The position numbers and the translations under genes were made by a program. The notes below the pieces were generated by a model. It was not told the origin of the DNA and made no database searches. It worked only from the letters and a program-made list of their open reading frames with translations. A DNA stretch of 10,701 nt from an uncultured Clostridia bacterium (GTDB lineage: Bacteria > Bacillota > Clostridia > TANB77 > CAG-508): NCBI GenBank assembly GCA_944391155.1, contig CALXSO010000023.1, forward strand, positions 1-10,701, in the 5' to 3' direction. Positions 1-5,795 of the stretch are shown one piece after another (the first letter of the stretch is position 1; each line of letters begins with the position of its first letter).

Positions 1-108
1 AGAAAAGGTAGAAACCCACAAACTAAAGAAGAAATCAAAATACCTGCATCAAAAGCTCCAGTTTTCAAAGCTGGTAAAGCATTAAAAGATTTAGTAAACA
101 AAAAATAA
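1..108 (+). CDS. hup: HU-family DNA-binding protein, C-terminal end (partial)
   Basis: The window opens inside a gene, with 35 codons visible before TAA at 106-108. The peptide begins RKGRNPQTKEEIKIPASK and ends in a lysine-rich tail. The R-x-GRNP-x-T segment is the hallmark of the DNA-minor-groove-binding beta arm of HU/IHF proteins, and the following IPASKAPVFKAGKALKDLVN is the usual C-terminal helix region. HU is a small dimeric nucleoid protein of about 90 residues that bends DNA without strong sequence specificity. Only the last third is present, so the start and promoter cannot be judged. A hairpin terminator follows about 40 bases downstream. HU is far more likely than IHF in a Gram-positive background. 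Confidence 0.93.
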   Translation, partial: RKGRNPQTKEEIKIPASKAPVFKAGKALKDLVNKK

Positions 109-145
109 TTTTAGATTAATATATATATAAATATATGATCATATA

Positions 146-173
146 GAGAAGCCTTGAAAAAGGTTTCTTTTTT
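146..173 (+). terminator. Rho-independent terminator of the HU gene
   Basis: Stem GAAGCCTT / AAGGTTTC (one G:T pair) with a GAAA loop is followed directly by six T. It lies 40 bases after the HU stop codon. Its T-run merges into the left arm (TTATTGTATAGG) of the intergenic repeat copy B. Confidence 0.85.
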
Positions 174-405
174 ATTGTATAGGAAATAATATAAAAATTT
201 AAGTTAGACAGACTTAAAATAAAAATAAATTTCTAAGATTTTATTTTCAAAAGAAACAATATGAAACTTTAAGTTACACAGACTTAAAGTAAAAATAAAT
301 ATCTGAGATTTTATTTTCAAAAGAAAAATCGACTTTTATCTTTAACTATATGGATTTTTTCGTATACAATAAAAGAGCAAAACTTACATACAGAAATATA
401 AAAAC
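172..405 (+). repeat. Intergenic repeat family, copy B
   Basis: The left arm TATTGTATAGGAAA (about 173-186) and the right arm GGATTTTTTCGTATACAATA (352-371) form imperfect terminal inverted repeats. The segment 322-372 aligns closely with the minus strand of 8141-8190 (copy A): both read AAAATCG, TTTTATCTT, GGATTTTT, CGTATACAA in order. To the right, CTTACATACAGAAATA (383-398) matches the corresponding part of copy C. Compared with copy A, the two arms are pushed apart by a 70-bp tandem duplication. Whether this is a miniature mobile element or a duplicated regulatory cassette is not settled. Confidence 0.6.
188..327. repeat. Two tandem copies of a 70-bp unit
   Basis: Copies at 188-257 and 258-327 differ at 7 of 70 positions when aligned by eye. 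Each contains a dyad with a 7-base loop (TTTAAGT / ACTTAAA, extended to ACTTTAAGT / ACTTAAAGT in the second copy) and a second AT-only dyad (AAAATAAA / TTTATTTT). The pair sits between the two arms of intergenic repeat copy B. No coding potential is seen. Confidence 0.85.
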
Positions 406-442
406 TCATAAACAAAAATACATAGTTTATGAGTTTTTATAT
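396..442 (-). terminator. Bidirectional hairpin terminator downstream of aspS
   Basis: A perfect 18-bp inverted repeat (396-413 with 425-442) has an 11-base loop. The stem core is ACTCATAAAC, flanked by A-rich and T-rich arms, so a T-rich tail is present in both directions. It lies about 55 bases past the aspS stop and would also stop transcription coming from copy B on the plus strand. Confidence 0.8.
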
Positions 443-495
443 ACAAAATAATTTTAAGAATAAAAACATAAATAATATTTATCTTTATTTACATA

Positions 496-2253
496 TTATT
501 TTAGATCCACTAAAATATGAACATCTCGTAATAAATCTCTTTTTACTTTGCAAGGTGCCTTCATCATTAAATCTTGAGCTTTACTATTTAGAGGAAAAGC
601 TATAACGTCTCTAATAGAATCAGAATCGGTTAAAAGCATAATCATTCTATCAATTCCAGGAGCAATTCCAGCATGTGGGGGAGCACCATATTGAAAAGCT
701 GTATACAAAGCACCAAATTTTGTTTTCACTTCATCTTCAGTATAACCAGCCATTGAAAAAGCCTTAAGCATTATATCAATATCATGATTTCTAACAGCAC
801 CAGAAGATAATTCTATACCATTACAAACAATATCATATTGATAAGCTAAAATATCTAAAGGATTTTCATTTTCTAAGGCAGTTAAACCACCTTGAGGCAT
901 AGAAAAAGGATTATGGCTAAATTCTATTTTTCCTCTTTCATTTAATTCAAACATTGGAAAATCAACAATCCAACAAAAATCAAAACGATTTTTATCAATT
1001 AAATTTAATCTCTTACCAAGTTCGCATCTTATTTCACCAGCTAATTTTTCAACGATTCCTGGAACTTCTGCAATAAAAAATAAACAATCACCAGGTTTTG
1101 AATCAGTTCTTAAAAGCATTTCTTCTTTAGCTTCTTCTGTAATAAATTTAGCAATAGGACCTTGAAACGAACCGTCCTCTAAAACTCTTAGCCATGCAAG
1201 CCCCTTAGCTTTTAAATCTTTTATAGCATAATCAGTCATACCTTCAAAAAAGCTTCTAGGTTGATCAGCAACATCATGTGTAGAAATTACACGTACGATT
1301 TTATTTTTAAAAGCATTAAGTTCTAATTTTTCAAAAATATCAGTACAATCAACAATAATCAAAGGATTTCTTAAATCTGGTTTATCTGTTCCATATTTTA
1401 ACATAGCATCTTTATATTTTATCCTAGGAAAAGGATATTGCGTAATTTTCTTATTTGAAAAAGTTTTAAAAGTATTATAAATTACTGGTTCAATAGTAGA
1501 AAAAACATCTTCTTGTGTACTAAAAGACATCTCCATATCTAATTGATAAAATTCACCAGGGGTTCTATCAGCTCTTGCATCTTCATCTCTAAAACAAGGA
1601 GCAATTTGAAAGTATTTATCAATACCAGAAACCATAAGTAATTGCTTAAATTGTTGAGGGGCTTGAGGTAATGCATAAAACTCTCCAGGATGTAATCTAC
1701 TAGGTACGAGATAATCTCTTGCACCTTCAGGTGAAGAACTTGTTAAAATTGGAGTTTGAATTTCTAAAAAACCTTGTTCAATCATTTGACTACGCAAAAA
1801 TTGTATTACTTTAGCACGTAATATTAAATTATTTTTTAATCTATCATTTCTTAAATCTAGAAATCTATATTGTAATCTTAAATCTTCTCTTACATCTTGA
1901 TTGCTATTAATTTCAAATGGTAAATTTAAAGTTCTCTTACCCAAGATTTTAATTTCTTCAATTTTAATTTCAACTAAACCAGTCTCTAATTTAGGATTAA
2001 TAGTTTCTTCATCACGTTTTTTTACTGTTCCACAAACTGAAACAGATGATTCTATTGGAATATGTGATGCAAAATCAACATCTTCAGATTTTCCAGAAGT
2101 AACAACCTGAGTTATTCCATACATATCTCTAATATCCAGAAAAACTAACCCTCCTAAATCTCTAATAGTCTCAACCCATCCAGCAATTTTAACTTTTTTA
2201 CCAACATCTTCTAAACGAATTTCGTTACATTTGTGTGTTCTGTACTCGAACAT
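496..2253 (-). CDS. aspS: Aspartate--tRNA ligase (AspRS), bacterial type
   Basis: Cytoplasmic class II aminoacyl-tRNA synthetase that attaches aspartate to tRNA-Asp and, if non-discriminating, also to tRNA-Asn. The 585-residue protein has the N-terminal OB-fold anticodon-binding domain (about 1-105), class II motif 1 near 161-170, QAPQQFKQLL (197-206), motif 2 FRDED (221-225), a bacterial GAD insertion domain (about 285-420) and motif 3 PGIDR (532-536). The frame stays open 28 codons upstream, but ATG at 2251-2253 is chosen because AAGGAGG (2261-2267) sits 7 bases before it and the homologous protein starts there. Oddity: motif 2 is followed by TPGEFYQLD, one residue longer than the QPEFTQID of B. 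subtilis and E. coli as I recall them. This and the QAPQQ motif resemble AspRS of alphaproteobacteria. It is a single-gene unit behind a T-box leader. Confidence 0.96.
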   Translation of the reverse strand: MFEYRTHKCNEIRLEDVGKKVKIAGWVETIRDLGGLVFLDIRDMYGITQVVTSGKSEDVDFASHIPIESSVSVCGTVKKRDEETINPKLETGLVEIKIEEIKILGKRTLNLPFEINSNQDVREDLRLQYRFLDLRNDRLKNNLILRAKVIQFLRSQMIEQGFLEIQTPILTSSSPEGARDYLVPSRLHPGEFYALPQAPQQFKQLLMVSGIDKYFQIAPCFRDEDARADRTPGEFYQLDMEMSFSTQEDVFSTIEPVIYNTFKTFSNKKITQYPFPRIKYKDAMLKYGTDKPDLRNPLIIVDCTDIFEKLELNAFKNKIVRVISTHDVADQPRSFFEGMTDYAIKDLKAKGLAWLRVLEDGSFQGPIAKFITEEAKEEMLLRTDSKPGDCLFFIAEVPGIVEKLAGEIRCELGKRLNLIDKNRFDFCWIVDFPMFELNERGKIEFSHNPFSMPQGGLTALENENPLDILAYQYDIVCNGIELSSGAVRNHDIDIMLKAFSMAGYTEDEVKTKFGALYTAFQYGAPPHAGIAPGIDRMIMLLTDSDSIRDVIAFPLNSKAQDLMMKAPCKVKRDLLRDVHILVDLK

Positions 2254-2404
2254 AAAAATACCTCCTTTTTGTTTTGGACCTTTTTTGATAGATAGATATA
2301 TAGGAAATAATAAAAGAATTTTTATTGTATAACACAAAGAGAAAATAAAGGTTTGATTTAATTAAAAAAAGAAAATCTCTCTTTGTTAAATTCTATATAG
2401 CATC

Positions 2405-2433
2405 AAAAAAAGCCCCTTGCATAATGCAGGGAC
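2405..2433 (-). terminator. Regulated terminator of the aspS T-box
   Basis: On the minus strand CCCTGCA and TGC-A-AGGG form a GC-rich hairpin with a TTA loop, followed by GC and seven T (complement of 2405-2411). It directly follows the T-box antiterminator sequence, as expected of the alternative structure. Confidence 0.85.
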
Positions 2434-2700
2434 GAAATATTTTCCGCGGTACCACCCAGCTTGAAAATTTGCTTTTATTAATAAAATAACTTATAATTCA
2501 ACAAATCAAAATATTTATCAAACCATTTTATAAATACATTTAAAATTTATGAAAATAATAACAAATTTCCCACTTTAAATTATTGCTCCAATATGTTTCA
2601 CTATTTAGGTTGACCTTCAAAGGTTTACAGCCGATGACCTTTGTTCTCTTTTAAGTAACTTCTAAAAGCTTTGTATTGTACAAACGCAATTTTATTTTAT
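2405..2700 (-). promoter_or_regulatory. T-box riboswitch leader of aspS
   Basis: Read on the minus strand, the leader carries the antiterminator box GGGTGGTACCGCGG (complement of 2444-2457), an excellent match to the T-box consensus. The terminator follows. Upstream lie a Stem I-like region (base pairing GCTTT at 2665-2669 with GGAGC at 2585-2589), an AGAGA element and a GGCTG distal-loop element. Uncharged tRNA binds the specifier codon and the UGGU bulge, which favours antitermination and synthetase expression. No GAC or GAT occurs in the Stem I region; the triplet aligned with the specifier is AAT (2603-2605). About 135 bases separate the terminator from the aspS ribosome binding site and contain another hairpin (CAAAGAGA 2335-2342 with TCTCTTTG 2378-2385). 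Confidence 0.92.
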
Positions 2701-2709
2701 TATTTACAT

Positions 2710-2738
2710 ATTTTACAGAAGTTATAATCATTTGTCAA
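2710..2738 (-). promoter_or_regulatory. Promoter of the aspS T-box transcript
   Basis: On the minus strand TTGACA (complement of 2733-2738), a 17-base spacer and TAAAAT (complement of 2710-2715) form a near-consensus sigma-A promoter. Transcription would start near 2703, immediately before the T-box Stem I. Confidence 0.85.
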
Positions 2739-2865
2739 TAAAAATAAAAAAATTTTTTAAAATTGAGAAAATATAGGCTTATTTTTCAGCATAGCATAAA
2801 AGTAATTCGTCTGAATTATTACAAATATAGTGTTACTCGTCATACTAAATTTTGTAGAGTAGGCC

Positions 2866-2955
2866 AAAATGTTGATATATAAATATTTTTTTACATAAAA
2901 CCTACATGAAAATCCAAGATATATTTTTGATAAAAAATTTATATATCAATATTTC
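2866..2955. repeat. Long AT-rich inverted repeat
   Basis: TTGATATATAAAT (2872-2884) is perfectly complementary to ATTTATATATCAA (2937-2949), and the similarity extends a few bases each way with one indel, for arms of roughly 25 bases. The remaining DNA between the aspS promoter and the dehydrogenase promoter (2739-3008) shows no open reading frame of note. The inverted repeat could be a cruciform, a weak terminator or a very small mobile-element remnant; its role is unknown. Confidence 0.6.
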
Positions 2956-3008
2956 AAACAGCTTACTTTTATATCGGACTAAAATTAAACAAAATATATA
3001 AATAAACT

Positions 3009-3027
3009 ATTGAATAAAAAATTCAAT
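3009..3027. promoter_or_regulatory. Operator-like dyad over the -35 element
   Basis: The perfect 7-5-7 palindrome ATTGAAT-AAAAA-ATTCAAT covers the -35 hexamer of the promoter at 3010-3039. Position and symmetry suggest a repressor site, but no known regulator motif is recognised and short AT-rich dyads can arise by chance. Confidence 0.35.
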
Positions 3028-3039
3028 TTAGTATATAAT
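3010..3039 (+). promoter_or_regulatory. Promoter of the diaminopentanoate-dehydrogenase-like gene
   Basis: TTGAAT (3010-3015), an 18-base spacer and a perfect TATAAT (3034-3039) predict a start near 3046 and a 5' leader of about 90 bases. Confidence 0.75.
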
Positions 3040-3085
3040 CTATATAACAAAAAACTAATATTTTATACTTCAAAAAGAGATAAAT

Positions 3086-3131
3086 TAAGGTTTATAGGTA
3101 ACCTAAAAAACCTAAATATTTATACAAGGAG
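3086..3131 (+). promoter_or_regulatory. Shared structured leader, copy 1 (upstream of dehydrogenase)
   Basis: AGGTTTATAGGTAACCT followed by AAACCTAAATAT and TATACAAGGAG can fold as nested hairpins: outer AGGTTT / AAACCT and inner AGG-TAA-CCT. The end of the element is the ribosome binding site of the gene at 3139. A closely similar leader lies before the DUF402 gene (8582-8630). Confidence 0.5.
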
Positions 3132-3138
3132 TGGTCAT

Positions 3139-4191
3139 ATGAAAACCAAAGTAGTACAATATGGTGCTGGAAAGATGAGTGTATACACAATGAGATATGT
3201 ATATGAGAAAGGAGGAGAGATTGTAGGAGCAATAGATGTTAATCCAAACGTTATAGGTAAAGACATAGGGGAGATAATGGGAACAGAAAATAAAGGAGTA
3301 AAAGTTGTTTCAAATGAAGATGCAGAAAAGCTAATAAAAGAAACAAAGCCAGATATTGTAATAGTTACTACAATGAGTTTAATTGCAGATGTAGAAGATG
3401 CATTAATGTTGTGTGCAAAACTTGGAGTAAATGCAATCACTACTTGTGAAGAAGCATTTTATCCAATGAATTCAAATCCTACAGTAACAAAAAAATTAGA
3501 CGAAATAGCAAAACAGAATGGATGTACAATTACAGGAAGTGGATATCAAGATATATATTGGGGACAACTAATATCTAGTATGGCTGGATCTACACAAACG
3601 ATAAAGAAAATAAAAGGAAGTTCATCATATAATGTTGAAGACTATGGAATAGCATTAGCAAAAGCACATGGAGCAGGGTTAACACTAGAAGAATTTGATA
3701 AACAGGTAGCATCAGTTGATAGAATTTCAGATGAAGAAAGACAAGAAATGATTCAAAAAGGAGAATATTTACCATCATATATGTGGAATGTAAATGGGTG
3801 GCTTTGTGAAAAATTAGGATTAACAATAACATCGCAAACACAAAAAACAGTACCTCAAACATATAAAGAAGATATTGAATCATCTACTTTAGGAATGACA
3901 GTAAAAGCAGGAGATGCAACAGGAATGAGTGCAGTTGTAACAACAGAAACAAAAGAAGGAATTACACTAGAGACAGAATGTATAGGAAAAGTTTATTCAA
4001 AAGAAGATTTTGATAAAAATGAATGGACAATAGAGGGAGAACCTACAACAACATTGGTTATCAATAGACCATCAACAGTAGAACTTACTTGTGCAAGTGT
4101 AGTTAACAGAATTCCAGATGTGATAAATGCAAAACCAGGATATGTTCCAACAGAAGAAATAGGAGATTTAACATTTAAAGAAAATATTTAA
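3139..4191 (+). CDS. 2,4-diaminopentanoate dehydrogenase-like oxidoreductase (DapB-type Rossmann fold)
   Basis: The 350-residue protein begins with a nucleotide-binding Rossmann motif (GAGKM, residues 9-13) and has Asp33 at the end of the second strand (GAIDVNPN), a position often linked to NAD preference. The TCEEAFYP motif (102-109) and GSGYQD (133-138) fit the family of 2,4-diaminopentanoate dehydrogenases and DapB-N-domain homologues. Characterised members oxidatively deaminate 2,4-diaminopentanoate in clostridial ornithine fermentation. The frame is open from 3010, but ATG 3139 is chosen because AAGGAG (3126-3131) lies 7 bases upstream, the length then fits the family, and the upstream part is the promoter and leader. 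The gene stands alone: no ornithine aminomutase or thiolase genes are nearby, so the substrate is uncertain. True dihydrodipicolinate reductase is unlikely; those enzymes are about 250 residues. Confidence 0.8.
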   Translation: MKTKVVQYGAGKMSVYTMRYVYEKGGEIVGAIDVNPNVIGKDIGEIMGTENKGVKVVSNEDAEKLIKETKPDIVIVTTMSLIADVEDALMLCAKLGVNAITTCEEAFYPMNSNPTVTKKLDEIAKQNGCTITGSGYQDIYWGQLISSMAGSTQTIKKIKGSSSYNVEDYGIALAKAHGAGLTLEEFDKQVASVDRISDEERQEMIQKGEYLPSYMWNVNGWLCEKLGLTITSQTQKTVPQTYKEDIESSTLGMTVKAGDATGMSAVVTTETKEGITLETECIGKVYSKEDFDKNEWTIEGEPTTTLVINRPSTVELTCASVVNRIPDVINAKPGYVPTEEIGDLTFKENI

Positions 4192-4250
4192 GTTTAATTA
4201 TAAAAATTAGTAAAGTTAACATTTAGAACAAACTTAATATATGTAGATAA

Positions 4251-4303
4251 TAAAAAAATAAGAATAAAATGATATCTTATATTATTTTATTCTTATTTTT
4301 TTA
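4251..4303 (+). terminator. Terminator of the dehydrogenase gene
   Basis: A 19-bp inverted repeat (4252-4270 with 4284-4302) around the core ATAAGAATAAAAT ends in seven T. It is rich in A:T pairs, but its length and T-run make a terminator likely in both directions. Confidence 0.75.
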
Positions 4304-4406
4304 TACAATTTTGTTGAAATAATAACATAAGTTATTAAATTTTTGCATATCAACATAAAATTAAGAAAAAAAGTAAACTACACATTAACAAAATTTGTAA
4401 AAAAGC

Positions 4407-4435
4407 TTGATTTTCATGTATTTATATGGTATACT
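4407..4435 (+). promoter_or_regulatory. Promoter of the small charged-protein gene
   Basis: TTGATT (4407-4412), a 17-base spacer and TATACT (4430-4435) lie about 50 bases before the gene at 4489. Confidence 0.7.
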
Positions 4436-4459
4436 TAAAATGTATTTTAAAAAAGAGAG

Positions 4460-4492
4460 GTGAAACTTGAAGTAATTCAAGAAAAATTATGA
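4460..4492 (+). other. Possible ten-codon upstream ORF coupled to the next gene
   Basis: GTG at 4460 opens VKLEVIQEKL and stops at TGA 4490-4492, overlapping the ATG of the 112-residue ORF as ATGA. The purine-rich AGAGAGGTG here is the only strong Shine-Dalgarno-like run before that ORF, and it lies about 28 bases too far upstream to serve ATG 4489 directly. The same run could equally serve a TTG at 4467 that stops after two codons. Existence of a peptide is speculative. Confidence 0.22.
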
Positions 4493-4827
4493 AAAAAGAA
4501 GAAAAAAATATAAATAAAAAAGGAAAAAATACAGACTTTCTAGGAATGTGGAAAAACTTTTTTAAAGCAAAACCAAGAGAACTAGAACAAAAAGAAGAAA
4601 TAGAAAACAGCAAAGAAGAACAAAAAATAAAAGATGAACTAGAAAAGTCATTAGCAAGAGCTGAAAAAATAAAAGAATCAATATTTAGAGAATCTATTAG
4701 AGCTACAGCTTCAAATAATTTAGAAGTAAATGAATATAAAGCTCCAAAAGTACAATTAAAAGAAAAAGACAAGCAAGCAAGAAAGAAACAAGAAAAGGGA
4801 GAAATTGAAAACGAGCGAGAGGTATAA
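4489..4827 (+). CDS. Small highly charged protein of unknown function
   Basis: The 112-residue product is dominated by Lys and Glu. It has a basic N-terminus, a short amphipathic patch FLGMWKNFFKAKP (17-29), a probable coiled-coil helix (about 30-70) and a second Lys/Glu-rich tail from 88 to the end. There is no signal peptide, membrane segment or recognised domain. A good promoter (4407-4435) upstream and a strong terminator (4901-4946) downstream frame it as its own transcription unit, which supports reality. ATG 4489 has no good ribosome binding site of its own: the nearest strong purine run is at 4452-4462, and an in-frame TGA at 4468 blocks a longer start. Translation may depend on coupling to the tiny upstream ORF. 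A chance ORF cannot be excluded, because Lys/Glu bias is easy in this base composition. Confidence 0.6.
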   Translation: MKKEEKNINKKGKNTDFLGMWKNFFKAKPRELEQKEEIENSKEEQKIKDELEKSLARAEKIKESIFRESIRATASNNLEVNEYKAPKVQLKEKDKQARKKQEKGEIENEREV

Positions 4828-4900
4828 GAATCATCTAAATAGAAATTAATATTATACATTATATTACTATGTATAATAATTATAAATGATTAATAATAAA

Positions 4901-4946
4901 AAATAAACTGGAATAAAACTTTTAAAGTCTATTCCAGTTTATTTTT
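4901..4946. terminator. Bidirectional terminator between the charged-protein gene and the ABC operon
   Basis: AAATAAACTGGAATA (4901-4915) pairs perfectly with TATTCCAGTTTATTT (4930-4944) around a 14-base loop, with T5 on the plus side and T6 on the minus side. It serves the plus-strand gene. No convincing nearer terminator is seen in 4947-5113, so it probably also ends the minus-strand ABC operon. Confidence 0.8.
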
Positions 4947-5113
4947 AAAACTTATATAAACAATGATAGCGAAAGGAAGATAACTACTTTATTCTTAGCT
5001 AAAATATATTTTTAAATTTAGAACAAATTAAAACTTCGTTATAGTTTCTATTCAAAAATTCATTAATATTTAATATGATTTAATAAAATTTTACAATTAC
5101 ATATATTTATTTT

Positions 5114-5776
5114 TTATACAAGTTTTCCATCTTCAATTTTTATAATTCTATCTGCTAATTTTGCAATTTCCAAATTATGTGTAATTACTATAATAGTTTG
5201 ATTATATTCTTGATTGGCTTCTTTCAACAATTGCATAATTTCATTACTTGACTTAGAATCCAGATTACCAGTTGGCTCATCAGCTAAAATTATTGTAGGG
5301 TTTATAATTAGTGCTCTACCAATAGCAACCTTTTGCTGTTGCCCTCCAGATAATTCATTAGGTAAATGATTTCTTCTATTAGATAAATTTAAAAATTCTA
5401 TTATTTGATTGAATTTTTCATAATCCACTTTCTTTTTATCAAGTTCTAATGGTAATAATATATTTTCTTCTACATTTAATGTTGGAATTAAATTATAAAA
5501 CTGATATACTATTCCTATTTTTTGTCTTCTTAATATTGTCAAATTTTTTTTATACATTTCACATATGTTTTTATCATAAAAATATATTTTTCCTTCATTT
5601 GGATTTTCTAAACCTGCAATTGTATGTAATAGTGTAGATTTACCACTACCAGAAGGTCCAATTATAGCAATAAACTCTCCTTCTTCTACATCAAAAGATA
5701 CATTGTCTAATGCTACAACTTTAGATTCACCTTTTCCATAAATCTTTTTTACATTTTCTACTCTTAGAATTTTCAT
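5114..5776 (-). CDS. ABC transporter ATP-binding protein (MacB/LolD/BceA type)
   Basis: The 220-residue ATPase carries all the core motifs: Walker A GPSGSGKST (40-48), Q-loop Gln92 in YQFYNL, signature LSGGQQQK (142-149), Walker B IILADEP (162-168) with catalytic Glu167, D-loop GNLD (170-173) and switch His200. The compact length and the ENILLPLEL segment are typical of the subfamily that drives FtsX-like permeases (LolD, MacB, BceA). It acts as a cytoplasmic dimer powering the permease encoded just upstream, whose stop lies 19 bases before this start; AAAGGA (5788-5793) provides the ribosome binding site with an 11-base gap. The substrate cannot be read from the ATPase. Relatives export peptides, confer resistance to cell-wall-active peptides, or act as mechanotransmitters. 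Confidence 0.95.
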   Translation of the reverse strand: MKILRVENVKKIYGKGESKVVALDNVSFDVEEGEFIAIIGPSGSGKSTLLHTIAGLENPNEGKIYFYDKNICEMYKKNLTILRRQKIGIVYQFYNLIPTLNVEENILLPLELDKKKVDYEKFNQIIEFLNLSNRRNHLPNELSGGQQQKVAIGRALIINPTIILADEPTGNLDSKSSNEIMQLLKEANQEYNQTIIVITHNLEIAKLADRIIKIEDGKLV

Positions 5777-5795
5777 TATTATTTCTATCCTTTCT

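Noticed and set aside
188..327. CRISPR array
   Set aside because: The two units are contiguous 70-bp tandem copies with no spacers; no cas genes are present.
2254..2337. 28-residue N-terminal extension of AspRS
   Set aside because: The extension has no ribosome binding site and does not fit the family; the strong AAGGAGG before 2253 fixes the start.
3086..3131. preQ1 or other known small riboswitch
   Set aside because: The hairpin and A-rich tail superficially recall preQ1-I, but the conserved loop and tail bases are absent and the downstream gene is not in queuosine metabolism.
3010..3138. 43-residue N-terminal extension of the dehydrogenase from TTG 3010
   Set aside because: This segment contains the promoter, operator-like dyad and leader; the family length and AAGGAG support ATG 3139.
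3135..3883. Minus-strand ORFs opposite the dehydrogenase
   Set aside because: They overlap a clearly conserved enzyme on the other strand and have no start signals.
4422..4859. 145-codon minus-strand ORF opposite the charged protein
   Set aside because: It is a Phe/Ser-rich shadow of the Lys/Glu-rich frame; the promoter and terminators support the plus strand.
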